Source of the DNA: Glycine soja
Lineage: Eukaryota; Streptophyta; Magnoliopsida; Fabales; Fabaceae
Reading direction: 5' to 3'
Assembly: GCF_004193775.1 (NCBI RefSeq)
Contig: NC_041021.1
Coordinates: 7,942,651-8,006,650, forward strand
Length of the DNA: 64,000 nucleotides
Positions 22,447 through 34,084 of this stretch are shown piece by piece (the first letter of the stretch is position 1; the number at the start of each line of letters is the position of its first letter). A program made the position numbers and the translations under genes. The notes under the pieces were generated by a model, which worked only from the letters and a program-made list of their open reading frames with translations, was not told the origin of the DNA and searched no databases.

Positions 22447-24822
22447 ATGTTCTCAACAAACACCCTCTCAAACTCAATCTTCCAACAACCCAAACCTTCT
22501 CCAACTCTGCACCCTTTGCCACACCCTTTCCCAAATCAAGCAAGTTCACCCCTTTTCCCTCCTCCATGGCTTCCTCCCCCGCATGTCTCTCTCTGCGCCT
22601 CTCTCATTCTTCAATATGCCTCCTTTGGAAACCCCATAAATTCCATTCTTCTCTTCCAACACAGCGTTGCATATTCCCGAAGTGCCTTCTTGTCGAACAC
22701 CCTTATACGAGCCAATTCCATTGCTGGTGTGTTTGATGGATTTGGCACCTACAACGCCATGGTTCGTGCTGGTGTTAAGCCTGATGAGTGCACCTACACT
22801 TTTGTCCCGAAGGTGTTCTGATTTTGTGGAGGTTCGCAAGGGTAGGGAGGTTCATGGGGTTGCGTTTAAGCTTGGCTTTGATGGGGATGTCTTTGTTGGG
22901 AATACCCTTTTGTCCATTTATGGGAATTGTGGGCTTTTTGGTGATGCGATGAAGGTGTTTGATGAAATTCCTGAGGGGGATAAGGTGTCGTGGAATACTG
23001 TTATTGGGCTGTGTTCTCTTCATGGGTTTTACGAGGAGGCACTTGGGTTTTTAAGAAAAATGGTTGCGGTCAAACCGGGGATTCAACCAGACTTGGTTAC
23101 TGTTGCTAGTGTGTTGCCGGTGTGTGCAGAGACTGAGGACGAGGTGATGGTGAGGATCGTGCACTGTTATGCTATGAAGGTTGGCTTGTTGGGCCATGTA
23201 AAGGTTGGAAATGCGTTGGTTGATGTTTATGGGAAATGTGGGAGTGAGAAGGCTTCCAAGAAAGTTTTTGATGATATTGATGAGAGGAATGTGGTTTCCT
23301 GGAATCCTATTATTACTAGTTTTTCTTTTAGAGGGAAGTATATGGATGCTTTGGATGTATTTAGGTTGATGATTGATGTGGGAATGGGACCAAACTTTGT
23401 CACCATTTCTAGTATGCTACCTGTGTTAGGAGAATTAGGACTTTTCAAGTTGGGAGCGGAAGTCCATGGGTTTAGTTTGAGGATGGCTATTGAGTCTGAT
23501 GTATTTATTACTCATTGGTAGATATGTATCCCAAATCAGGATCTTCATGAATAGCATCCATTATATTCAATAAAATGGGAGTAAGAAATATTGTTTGTAT
23601 CTTGGAATGCTATGATTGCAAATTTTGCTCAGAACAGGCTTGAGTATGAAGCTGTAGAATTAGTGAGGCAAATGCAAGCCAAGGGAGAAACCCCCAACAA
23701 TGTAACCTTCACAAATGTTCTTCCAGTTTGTGCAAGGTCAGGTTTCCTGAATGTTGGAAAAGAAATTCATGCCCAGATTATTCGGGTTGGATCCTCCTTG
23801 GATTTGTTTGTCTCTAATGCTCTGACAAAATGTGGATGCATAAACCTTGCTCAGAATGTTTTGAATATTTCTGTCAGGGAAGAAGTTTCCTACAATATAC
23901 TAATTATAGGCTATTCTCGAACAAATGACAGCTCAGAGTCTCTAAGTTTGTTTTCAGAAATGAGACTCTTGGGCATGAGGCCTGATATTGTTTCATTCAT
24001 GGGTGTTATATCAGCTTGTGCAAATCTAGCTTCCATAAAACAAGGCAAAGAGGTCCATGGTCTGCTGGTGAGAAAGCTTTTTCACATTCATCTTTTTGCA
24101 GTGAACTCACTCTTTGATTTGTATACCAGGTGTGGACGAATAGATCTCGCTACTAAGGTCTTTGATCATATTCAAAACAAGGATGCGGCCTCTTGGAACA
24201 CTATGATTTTGGGCTATGGTATGCAAGGTGAGTTGAACACTGCAATCAACCTTTTTGAAGCAATGAAGGAAGACAGTGTGGAATATAATTCAGTTTCATT
24301 TATTGCGGTTTTGTCTGCGTGTAGCCATGGAGGGCTAATTGGGAAGGGAAGAAAATACTTTAAGATGATGCGCGATCTAAATATTGAACCAACACATACA
24401 CACTATGCTTGTATGGTTGATCTCCTTGGAAGGGCCGATCTAATGGAAGAAGCTGCAGACCTTATTAGAGGCCTCTCTATTGTACTGGATACTAATATAT
24501 GGGGTGCATTGCTTGGAGCATGCCGAATACATGGGAACATAGAATTGGGGATGTGGGCAGCCGAACATTTGTTTGAATTAAAGCCTCAGCACTGTGGATA
24601 CTATATACTCCTTTCAAATATGTATGCAGAAGCTGTAAGATGGGATGAGGCAAACAAGGTTAGGAAATTGATGAAGTCAAGGGGAGCTAAGAAAAATCCA
24701 GGTTGCAGTTGGGTTCAAATTGGAGATCAGGTGCATAAATTTCTTGGTGAGAAAATAGACAGCTTGGATGATGACTTTTGGGTATCAGATTGTGGTTGTT
24801 TTTTTTTTTTTTTTTTTTTGTA
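22447..24822 (+). pseudogene. PLS-class pentatricopeptide repeat (PPR) protein gene, frameshifted
   Basis: Starts at ATG 22447 (MFSTNTLSNSIFQQPK), an N-terminus rich in Ser, Pro and Asn that could be an organelle-targeting peptide. Many PPR/PLS motifs follow (VSWNTVIGLCSLHGFYEEAL; VSWNAMIANFAQNRLEYEAV; ASWNTMILGYGMQGELNTAI) and an E-type end (NIWGALLGACRIHGNIELG; YYILLSNMYAEAVRWDEANK). Breaks: a frameshift near 22818, a stop at 23519-23521, a TGA near 23548, a frameshift near 23590, and about four codons missing near 23825 in a 'SNALT..KCGC' motif. The 3' end runs into a poly-T tract at 24800, so any DYW domain is absent. Intact relatives bind organelle RNA for editing, splicing or stability. 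No introns, as usual for PPR genes. Confidence 0.85.
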
Positions 24823-26329
24823 GAAGCCTTGAGTAAATTATCTAGAGAATTATATTGTTAAAGGCATTTTCTGGTTGCATAAGCAAATTGGATTTTGATT
24901 TTCCTTCCTTTACATATTAACTACACACCCTATTTATCAATCTAACAATGTGATGAAATTTTTAAGATTTGAAATAATGAAAATAGTCGCATATTAACTC
25001 CATTGAAGCCCTGTTCTGATAACTGCCATATATTTTTTTAGAAGGCAGTGTTTACATTGTGATGACACCTAGTGCATTGGAGGTTGTGTCTTTCAAAACT
25101 ATTGATCGATCCTTTTAAGCTTTTTAGAGGTTGAAAAACAAAATTTTCGTGGTGACATATCCTAAAATATTTGAGGTGAATATTGGCACAAAGTCGATCC
25201 TTGTATCTGGTGGTCAAGGGTACTGATGCAACATCCAGCTACCCCATTTAATGGCTTCAGATGTGAAAATAGTCACATATCACAGGAGAACATTATAGGG
25301 TGAAAATAGTTTTATGTCAATATTTTTTTTCTGGTTTTTTAACATGGATCTTTCATTGGAAATAATCCTGTTAGACACATTCGGATACTAAATATGCTTC
25401 TCTTCTACCGAGGATTCAAATCTTGGTTCATCATGTAATGGAAGACTAGTTTTAACCTTGTTGATTTTTTTTATTAAATATTGTATACCATCATTGTGTC
25501 CTTGAAGTTTTGTCAAGATGCAAACCAAACTAAGAATTCCTAATAAAATTGTGAATTTCTGAAGAGATGTAGTCAAAAGAAAATAAAAGATGATTAGTAA
25601 GTTAAAAAATAGAAACAAATTCAAATATGAACTGAGTACAACCATGACAGAATCAGAATCCCTTTGCACAACATTCGTTGGCACATGTGCTTGTATCAAG
25701 TTGCTTAATTATTCTGTGTACGACCAACTATGTAAATGATTAAAAATAGTTTTCACAATGTGCAATATGTTGTATGTGCATATTTGACTCTTTTTTATCG
25801 TTAATTTGTGCTTAATGCTTGAAACTATCTCACCATCAGGGATTCAGACCTAGAATTGGTCATCTTTCTAACCTCATCTAAAGTACCAATTTGTTAATTT
25901 TTTAATTATTTCTTTAGTAACATCTAGACAAAACTTACAAATAGGAGGCCTCTCAATAATAAGAAAATGTAGAATATTAAAGTTATTTTTTCCCAAAGAG
26001 TATTTTTACTTTTAAAAAACATAATATTATTTTTTTAAAAATTTCATGAACTCTGCACCATTACTAATGGGACTGGACTTGAAAAACGATGTTCTAACCA
26101 CCAAGGTTCTTAAATGCAAAGACCTCCCATCACAGCATATTCTCATTAATGAATTGTTCTATCCCCTGTTAATAAGAACAACGTCAAGCTACCATCATTT
26201 TTTATTTTTTTAATTTCATGATGTCTGCACAATAGTTAATCAAGCTGCCCTTGATACTTGACAGACGACTTCCTAACCACTCCAATCTCTTATATTTAGT
26301 TATTTAACTTTAAGCCATTTCTTTAGGAC
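24823..26329. other. Intergenic region between PPR relic and hydrolase gene
   Basis: No gene recognised. AT-rich with T runs. A reverse ORF at 25388-25699 has no recognisable composition. The last few hundred bases are the upstream region of the hydrolase gene. Confidence 0.6.
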
Positions 26330-26337
26330 TATAAATT
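26330..26337 (+). promoter_or_regulatory. Probable TATA box of the DLK2-like gene
   Basis: TATAAATT lies 104-111 bases upstream of the ATG at 26441. Transcription would start near 26360, giving a 5' UTR of about 80 nt. Position and sequence fit a plant TATA box. Confidence 0.55.
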
Positions 26338-26440
26338 GAGATCAGACAGCACTAAACAAAACCACCACCAAGTACCTAGGTATACATAATTCTAGTTCAG
26401 TTTTTTTTTACTCCTTTCTTAGTGAACCATATTTTCAAAC

Positions 26441-29400
26441 ATGGTGACACCAGAAAAGAGCCTTTCAACAGCTTTAAATGCCAGAACCATAGGCTCAGGC
26501 AATGAGACCATAGTTTTGTGTCACGGGTTTGGAACAGACCAGTCAATTTGGGACAAAATCATTCCTCTTTTGGCTGAAAACTACACTCTAGTTCTCTTTG
26601 ATTGGCCCTTTTCTGGGGCTGTCACAGATAAGAGCCTTTATGACCATGCCAAGTACACATCCTTCGAACCTTATGCTGATGATTTAATCACTATCATAGA
26701 TGAGATGGACCTCAAATGTGTCACTTTTGTTGGACATTCCATGTCTGCTATGATCGGTTGCATTGCCTCAACTAAAAAGCCTGAGCTCTTTAAGAGACTT
26801 ATTCTTGTTACTGCTTCACCAAGGTGAGTTGACTGAGTTGATCTATATTTCTATATAAGCTTCTTTTATGATTTTTTTTAGACTAGTCAGTCATTTTGGT
26901 CCTTAAACTAGTTAGTATGTATTGTCACATTAATCTCTTAAAGTAAAAAAAAATGGTAAATAATTTCTTGAGATGTCAAATAAGTTCTTAAACTTAACTA
27001 TTTAATGTCATTTAGTTTTTAAATATATGTTAATAGTATTATTTTAGTCATACACTTTTTTTTTTAATTTTGTTGTCCACTTTTGATCTTAAAAAAAATC
27101 TCAGTTATATTCATTTCATCTTTATCTCCCAGTCTTTGATGAACTATACAAAATCTAAAAATACTCTTAATCCTAGTTTATAGTGAGATCACTTTAAAAT
27201 TTCACTCTATAGTAAAAAATGTTAAAAAAAGAAGATATCAAAGTATGTTACCAAGGCTATGTTTTGACAAAATTAAATGAAAAATTAGCTTAAAGTTGAA
27301 AAATTAACTAATAATTAAAAGCTGAAAATAAATTATAAGTATTTGATAAAACTAACCGTTCAAGTAGGAAAAAAATGTAAAAGAACACATTTAAATAGGG
27401 TATTAAGGAAATTGAATAAAAATTTTAAGAATAAAAAGAGAATAAAATATAAAAAAGTTAAAAGTTAAAAACTAACGTTTTAAAAAATATTACTTCTAGT
27501 GCTTCAAAAAAATACTAAAAATTATTTTAAAAAAATACTAGAAACTACTTTAAAAAACTCAAAATTATTGCTATAATTAGATATATAAGTACCATCGCTA
27601 TAGGATGTATATTAGTTGGGAAAAGTTACCCAAGTATAATACACGTATGTAATTTAAAAAAAAAATCGCTTTCCCATGTGTTGTTAACTTGAATTTTTGG
27701 TACAATACTTTTCAAAAGTTCTAATTTGGAAGTTTGCTACACATATTCATTTTAAAAACCAAGCAGCCGGCCAAGCCGGCCATCTATTTTGAAAAAACAA
27801 GTTTTATGCTATCATTAATTATTCGATTAATTATAATTTTAAGTACATGATACCACCTCTTGTTCAATGAGTAGTATAAAATTTAATTTAGATAGAAAAA
27901 ATGAAATGGACTTTTTGAGGTTTGAATCTTTTATGATATAATCCATAACCTTTAATGTTTTTGAAATGTTGGAAACAATACCTCTATTATTTTTTTCTAT
28001 TAAATATTGATCGACTTATGATTATAATTTTTTCCCTCAAATTTCTCTCTGACTAGTTCAAACCATGGTGAGTGTTTTAGTTCTTTTAGTTTTTTTTTTA
28101 TATTTTTTTTAGTCTTTGCTGGTGTCAAATAACAATGTTAAATAATGATATATCATTGATATTAAAAGACTATTAACAATGATCAAAGAGTTTGACTTCA
28201 TTTGTTCAAACAATTGATGATGCATGTCAGCTCATTTGATGAAAGTTTTAAAAACACAATTTATTGGAGAAAGATATACATGACTACATTATTAGACACC
28301 TTGATAATAACTTAGCAAATAAATGAGTTGCAATATCATTGTTACATTATTAGTTAATATTATTATTTAACAACAAGAACTAAAACAAGAAAACAATTAA
28401 ACTTAAAAGTACTAAAAAAAACATCTTATTTACAAGTAACAAAAGGTTTTAAGTCTTAATTTTTTTAGAATGTGTAAAACATTTATCTTCTTCATTCACT
28501 TACTCAATTTTCAATCATCAGAAGGAGGATTCTACCATCTCTCTTCCATTTTTGCAAATATGTCTCCATAAATTTGGACCATTTATATATATATATTCAT
28601 ACATAGTAAATTATGTCCCGATCATTGAACCATGCTTGGAAGTCTCTCTCACGAATCATGTTCTAGGATACATGCTACTTCCTGGTTTTTTGGAATAATA
28701 TTTGTGTTAGGTGGGGACGGATGAGTAAAAGATGTTAATGTTCTAGGGTCTCTTACTGATTTGCTTAGGTGATCATGTTGGGCATGTGATGCGTTTTATT
28801 AATAGAAAAAAACAGACGTTTCATGTGTAACTGATTTTCATTTTTTTAATAAAAAGAGATGTAATAGAAATTAATGTGTGATTTATGAAAGCAGTTGTAT
28901 GAATAAAATAGTAACTTAGGAATGAATTTAGTTATAGGAATAAAATGAATATGAAAATGTGTAAACCAAAACATTCTATTTTTTTTATAGATTTAAAAAT
29001 CTGAAGAATCTAGCGGTTAAGGACTAAAACATGCACGACTTAAAGGTTCTAACTTATGTTTTCCCCTTAAACTTAGTAGCAAACAATTAAATTAGTTTAT
29101 GGCATGTCTGGATTTTATTTTTTACTTGGGGCAAATTATTTTCCTAATAACATCATGACATTACATGCATAGGTATATAAACACAGATGACTACGAAGGT
29201 GGCTTTGAGAGTTCAGATATTGAGCAACTAGTCTCAACCATAGAGTCGCAATACGAAAATTGGATCTCAATCTATGCTCCTATTGCAGTTGATCCAAATG
29301 ATGTTGCCTCTGTTGACAAATTCCACAACTGCTTGAAAAGTATGGGTGCTGAAGTTGCAATTTCCTTAGCCAAAACTGTGTTTTACAGTGATTACAGAGA

Positions 29401-29599
29401 CATGCTTGAAAAGGTTCAAATACCCTGCACTATCATCCAATCAAGCAATGATATGGCTGTTCCACTTAACATAGGGCACTACTTGGAGGAGAAAATTAAA
29501 GGGGTGTCCACTTTGGAGATCATAGACATGATTGGTCATTTCCCTCATCTAACTGCACACCTTAAGCTAGTTGAGGTGTTGAAGGGTGTTTTGAGATGA
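26441..29599 (+). CDS. DLK2: D14/KAI2-family alpha/beta-hydrolase, DLK2 clade, two exons
   Basis: CDS is 26441-26823 joined to 29173-29599, 269 residues, the usual length for the family. The donor is AAG|GTGAGT and the acceptor GCATAG|GTA; the split codon encodes Arg128 in ASPRYIN. Catalytic triad: Ser100 in GHSMS, Asp221 in SSNDMAVP, His250 in IGHFPH, matching Ser96/Asp217/His246 of D14. The oxyanion segment HGFGTDQSIW is at 28-37. The cap-domain region after ASPRYIN (DDYEGGFESSDIE) resembles Arabidopsis DLK2 more than D14 or KAI2. The family perceives or hydrolyses strigolactone and karrikin-like butenolides; DLK2 is a transcriptionally responsive member whose ligand and signalling role are unsettled. 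No frameshift or stop is present, so it is probably functional. Paralogue clade was judged from recalled sequence. Confidence 0.88.
26824..29172 (+). other. Intron of the DLK2-like gene (2.35 kb)
   Basis: Starts GTGAGT and ends GCATAG. AT-rich, no ORF and no complete mobile element recognised. Its position after the ASPR motif is where D14-family genes have their single intron; the length is large for this family. Confidence 0.8.
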
Positions 29600-29602
29600 G
29601 TT

Positions 29603-30055
29603 AATTTGGCATGTAAGTCATCTTTAATTGTCAATTCTATCTCCTTGTGTCAAGTGTTACATTGTGAAATTTGTGTAATAGTAAAAGAAGCAGATAGATG
29701 CTGAAGAAATAGAATATGGTATTAATTACGATTTGTGTGGAAGTGTGTATTCTATTGTAAACTGACTGGCAAAGTGGATTGTTGAAGCCATAATATTGTT
29801 GGTATTATCCTTTTTGCGTGAACTAAAATTTTAAGTATCACATCCTTATGATGTTGGCCTTTTCTTAGTGTGCTGTATTTGTCATTTCTTTTTTTTTTTA
29901 ATTCTTTCTTATCAGTGGTAAATTATTGAGTATCTGACATGACAAAGGCTGCCACATCTCAGTAAATGAATGGATAAATTATCAACATACACTGATATGG
30001 GTTATTTACAATCTATACTGAAGTAAATAATTTATTTTTGACAGCAAGAAACTCA
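29603..30055. other. 3' flank of the DLK2-like gene
   Basis: Includes the 3' UTR. No canonical AATAAA is close to the stop, only AT-rich variants. No other feature seen. Confidence 0.5.
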
Positions 30056-30059
30056 GATC

Positions 30060-30236
30060 ATTTCCATTTCAATAAGAGAGTTAATACAATTAGGAACCTC
30101 AGTAATAATTGAATTATGAGGTACATTATTTGCATTTCTAGCTAAGTTATGGGCTAGAGAGTCCCCTGCCTTTTCAAAAATTTGATGGAGAAATATGGAT
30201 AGTTACTCGTGATGTTCTTTATTTCCTCAATCACCA
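30060..30236 (-). pseudogene. RNase H-like (RVT_3) fragment, probably LINE-derived
   Basis: The minus strand reads VIEEIKNITSNYPYFSIKFL, then after a one-base frame change KAGDSLAHNLARNANNVPHN. This fits the C-terminal half of the plant LINE-type RNase H domain, where an Arg-x-x-Asn/Asp-x-x-Ala-His-x-Leu-Ala pattern closes the fold. About 55 residues, frameshifted, with no surrounding LINE ORF. Not a gene. Confidence 0.5.
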
Positions 30237-30295
30237 GCCCACACTGATAGCAACGAGGACCATGAGGAGGGCATTCCTTTGTGCACCCATTAAAT

Positions 30296-30369
30296 TGTTG
30301 GTACACCAATCAAACATGTGACTTTCACATTATTAGCACGACACTCTAACCAATTGAGCTGATATGACA
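30296..30369 (-). pseudogene. tRNA-Ile(AAU)-like pseudogene
   Basis: The minus strand has a clear D-arm (GCTCAATTGGTTAGAG), then TCGTG-CTAATAA-TGTGA as an anticodon arm with AAT, then a degraded T-arm. The order matches plant tRNA-Ile. The acceptor ends do not pair and the T stem has a mismatch, so it should not fold or be charged. It could be a decayed gene or the tRNA-derived head of a SINE; the RNase H fragment lies just downstream on the same strand. Confidence 0.6.
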
Positions 30370-30434
30370 ATTACGTTATAAAATAATTAATGTTGTTATA
30401 TATAACACTAAAATTTCTAATATATATTTAATGC

Positions 30435-30617
30435 ACATGTAAATTTATATAATAAATTTTGTGACAATTAATTTTGATCTAATAATTAATTTTTTTACAT
30501 ACATAAATTTTAAATAAAAATCATTGGTTTCATAAAAATTTATATATGTAAACAAATTAATTATTAAATCAAAATTAATTGTTACAAATTTTTTTTATCT
30601 AAATTTACGTATCAAGA
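30435..30617. mobile_element. MITE-like long inverted repeat
   Basis: Two arms of about 80 bases (30435-30515 and 30534-30617) are reverse complements: both contain AATTAATTTTGAT and a TTACATA(C/T)ATAAATTT motif around an 18-base loop. Very AT-rich, no ORF. Superfamily not determined. Confidence 0.65.
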
Positions 30618-30626
30618 ACAAGAAGA

Positions 30627-31565
30627 TTGAGATCTAATGGCAGCGGAATAGAGAATGAGGAAAGATGATTGGAGACGCCACTTCGAGAAGAATATGAGTC
30701 AATAACAAACTCACCACCATAGAAAGCCATGGATAAGAGCTTGAAGGTATGAAAAGATGAGTGGAGGGAGAAGGAGAGAGGGGAACGGAATTTTGAGAGA
30801 AAAAAGGGAGAATGAGGTTTGAACTTTGAAGTCTAATTTCTCAAATCATCAAAGTTGCAAAATGCACACACAAGGTCTCTATTTATAGCCTAAGCATCAC
30901 ACAAAATTGGAGGAAAATTTGAATTTCTATTCAAATTTCACTTGAATTTGAATTTGAATTTGTTAAGCCAAATTTGGAGCCAAAATTTCACTAATTATGA
31001 TTAGTGAATTTCAGCTATTGTTCAGTCCATTATTCCAAGATCAAATCCAAGATTCTCCCCTAAGTGTGCTTAGGTGTCATGAGGCATGTAAAACATGAAG
31101 GACATGCACAAATGTGACTATATGATGTGGCAATGAGGTGTAGCAAGCAAATGCTTACCTCCCCCTTTGGCTGGTCCGAAATTTAATTGGATTGAGTTTC
31201 TCCCAATTCAATTAAATTTCTTTCCCAACACACACATCAAGTAGTGCACTTAATGCATGTGAAATTACAAAACTACCCCTAATACAAACTAGTCTAGGTG
31301 CCCTGAAATACAATGACTGAAAAATCCTACATTACTCTATGGTACTCTAAACTTGTGGGTACCCTCCTAACACTATGGAGCCCTAAATACAAGGCCCAAA
31401 ATAATAGTGAAATAGAAATGGGCTTATACTTAACCTATGGGCCCAAAATTTACCCTAACGCTCATGAAAATCCTAGGGCCTTCTCCTGCATCCTTGGTCT
31501 TATCTTCCTGGAGTCTCTTAGCCATGGCTCTGGTGATGGGCCTCCTCCTTGGGAGGATTGCATCA
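30627..31565 (-). repeat. LTR fragment C (B-type LTR), truncated at its left end
   Basis: Matches the B LTRs from about 70 bases inside their TGATG end to a GGATTGCATCA end at 31565. The left end lacks TGATG, so it was truncated. No internal element sequence on either side: a broken solo LTR. The boundary at 30627 is approximate. Confidence 0.75.
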
Positions 31566-33059
31566 TGGAAAGTACACTAATACTCCCTCAAAACATAAAT
31601 CTATGTGCAACTTGTTTTTTCCATCCTATTGCATTTTCATGTGACTTAACCAACTTTTTTGTTAGAGATAGGGGGAGCAACATGGAGACTTAGCCTTAAA
31701 ACTTGAAGAAACTTTGTCTTTTATATGCCCAACTCTCTTGAGTGGCATCTGTATTGATTGTTGTATTGTGTGTTGCATCTTAGTCTCTATCATTTCATAT
31801 GTGCATCATGCACCATCATGTAGAAGTAAGAAGAAAGGTTCTAAAGTTAGAAAATTTCTTCTGTGTTTCAACCTCTCTGTTTCAATCAATTACAAGCATG
31901 ATCATAATCGATTACACAAGTGTTAGTAGCTTGTAGAGAATTTTCTCATATCGTTGTAATTGATTACAAGGTAATCATAATCGATTACACAATTATTTTT
32001 GAGACAATGATTAGTTTTTCAAGAGTCTTTGCTTTAATCGATTACATTGTTCTTGAAAGTTTTCCAGTTTTTGCAAAGAACACTTTAATCAATTGAAATG
32101 ATAATATAATCGATTACTTCTTTGAAATAATCGATTACATTGTATATTTAATCAATTATAGGCAGTTATAACTGTTTTATCTATAAATAGTCATCTTGTG
32201 TTCTCTCTTTTGTGTGAAGTGCAAGTGCAAAAAGTGCGAAATTGTATGAGTTGAAGTAAGTGATTAAAAGAGAAGAAAAAGCGCTTAGATACAGTATGAC
32301 TCACAATTTCTAATCTTTGATTATGAAGATCATATTGTGAAAAGTGAGTTGTGAATTTCTCGAGTTCAAGAAGGCACTCATTCATTCAAACAAGGTTCTT
32401 GCGTATGATTGATCAGGTTGTGTCTTTCTTTGACTCTACTTTTCGTATGGTTTGCACATTGTTAGTATGTGAATGAATTTCTAAAGGCATGCTAGAATAT
32501 TTTTTTTATAGTTTGGGCTAAGGGTAGGAACTAATATTGCTTGTAAGAATTCTATACGCATAGTGAAAATCTAATTTGGGTTGGATTAGATAACTGAATT
32601 AGCTTCTCTAGAGATAGAGAGTGAACCAGTATAAAATTTGGTGTACTTCTTCTCTTGATCTTATCTTTCTTTCTCATTCTGGTCTTGATCAATTTCCTGA
32701 AGGTTAAAGAAAATGTCTTTTTGAAGAAAAAACTTTAACAAAGGATTTTGTGTAAAGGGTCATTGACTAAATATTGGTTTATCAAAAGTTTGTGATAGGA
32801 TCCATGGAAAAAAAGTTTTATACACTGATTTTTTAAAAAAATTGTTTTGATTTAGAAGCCAATTCACCCCCTCCTCTTGATTTGTGAGCTCCATCATCTT
32901 TTTCATTTTCTGCTAGTTGCCTTCTTAAATTTCCTAGATCCCACTTTCAACCATAAATCCCAATCCTTGTCTAATATGGAAAATATAGGTGCCTCCTTTT
33001 TTCTTAGCCCGATACAATCATATTTTTCCACACGATCTTAACTATCAGTTGGCTCATTT
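31566..33059. repeat. Repeat R, copy 1, interrupted by LTR-like DNA
   Basis: 31566-31669 and 32905-33059 together resemble parts of 33060-33660 and 41970-42600: 'CAAAACATAAATCTATGTGC' at the left, 'CTAGTTGCCTTCT', 'CTAGATCCCACTTTCAACC' and 'GTCTAATATGGAAAAT' at the right. The break falls at GTTAG/GCTAG. The nature of R is unknown. Confidence 0.55.
31670..32904 (+). mobile_element. Insertion in repeat R, probably a decayed copia-type LTR
   Basis: Contains a TAATCGATTA-rich block (31880-32160), a plus-strand TATA box (TATAAATA, 32182) and, near the right end, 'AGAAGCCAATTCACCCC', which I associate with SIRE/Maximus-type copia LTR ends. GTTAG/GCTAG flank it, a possible 5-base duplication with one mismatch. 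Exact TG/CA ends are not clear. Confidence 0.5.
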
Positions 33060-33660
33060 CAAGAAAGTATTATATTATTTTAATTTATATAAACATTTTT
33101 TACAATTAATTGTGCAAATATGTTTTCATTTGTATATATTATTTTCATTTAGTATGTTGTGTCAAGTAACCAAATATAATGGAAAAAACTTTTTTTTTCT
33201 TGGAAAAACTCATTTTAACAGTCAAAGAGAAAAAAGTAAACAACTCAAAAGTTTAAAGTAATACTAGATACTCCACAAAACACAAATCTATGTGCACCTT
33301 GTTTTCCCCCGCCTATAGCACCTTCACATGACTCAAACACTTTTTTGCTAGTTGCCTTCTCAAAGTTCATATATCTCACTTTCAATGTACAATCCCAACC
33401 CTCGTCTAATATGAGCAATCTAGGTGCCCCCTTTGTTTCTTAGCCTATTACAATCACATTTATGACTGTCGGTTGGCTCATGTCAAGAAATTTCCACAAT
33501 CCATTCCATCATCCATCCATATGGTTATATGTTTGGATCTGTTTCAAAACCCTAAGGACAAGGTTCTCAATGAACCCTATGATGCAAGAATGTTTCTCCC
33601 CTCCCTTTCCTTCCTCTCCCATTCCATCCCCTCCATTAAAATTAATTTATCATTACACAA
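33060..33660. repeat. Repeat R, copy 2
   Basis: Collinear with 41970-42600 in the same orientation over about 600 bases, with many substitutions. Contains short ORFs (33462-33671, with HVKKFPQSIPSSIHM) whose reading frame is partly kept in the other copy. No known domain recognised. Confidence 0.6.
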
Positions 33661-34084
33661 CAATTAATTAAGATGGAGAGAAAAGATAATGCATAGACAT
33701 GATTTATGCTAGAGATAAACTTAGTGAAGAGGTTGGCAAGCATCCTCACAAGAGAATTTTATAAGGACCTACTTTTTTTTATCTTTATTTAAGAAAACAT
33801 CATATGCAAAGCAAACACAAGAGAAATCATCTTTTAGAAGTTAGACATCTAGAAGAAAGTTTGCATGTGATTTTGTGAATTTTAATGTTACATTACTTTG
33901 TGCGATATAACAATGCTCATAAAAAATGAGTGAGATCTTGAGGCTAGCCACTCTACAAATGACTCATGCATCTTAGGGCTTTCTTCCTTTCGAAATATTT
34001 CTTGTTGTTGTGATTCACAATTGGAAGGAAAACCCTGTAATTGATAACATCCCTCTTCTGACTTGTGTTATGAGGTCTCCTTAC
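33661..34084. other. Intergenic DNA, nothing recognised
   Basis: No ORF, repeat or terminal feature that I can support. Confidence 0.5.

Noticed and set aside
22546..23448. Reverse-strand ORFs over the PPR region
   Set aside because: Shadows of the plus-strand PPR reading frame.
25388..25699. 103-codon reverse ORF with a hydrophobic stretch
   Set aside because: AT-rich, no recognisable domain or promoter; could not support it as a gene.
30296..30369. Functional tRNA-Ile gene
   Set aside because: Acceptor stem does not pair and the T stem is mismatched.
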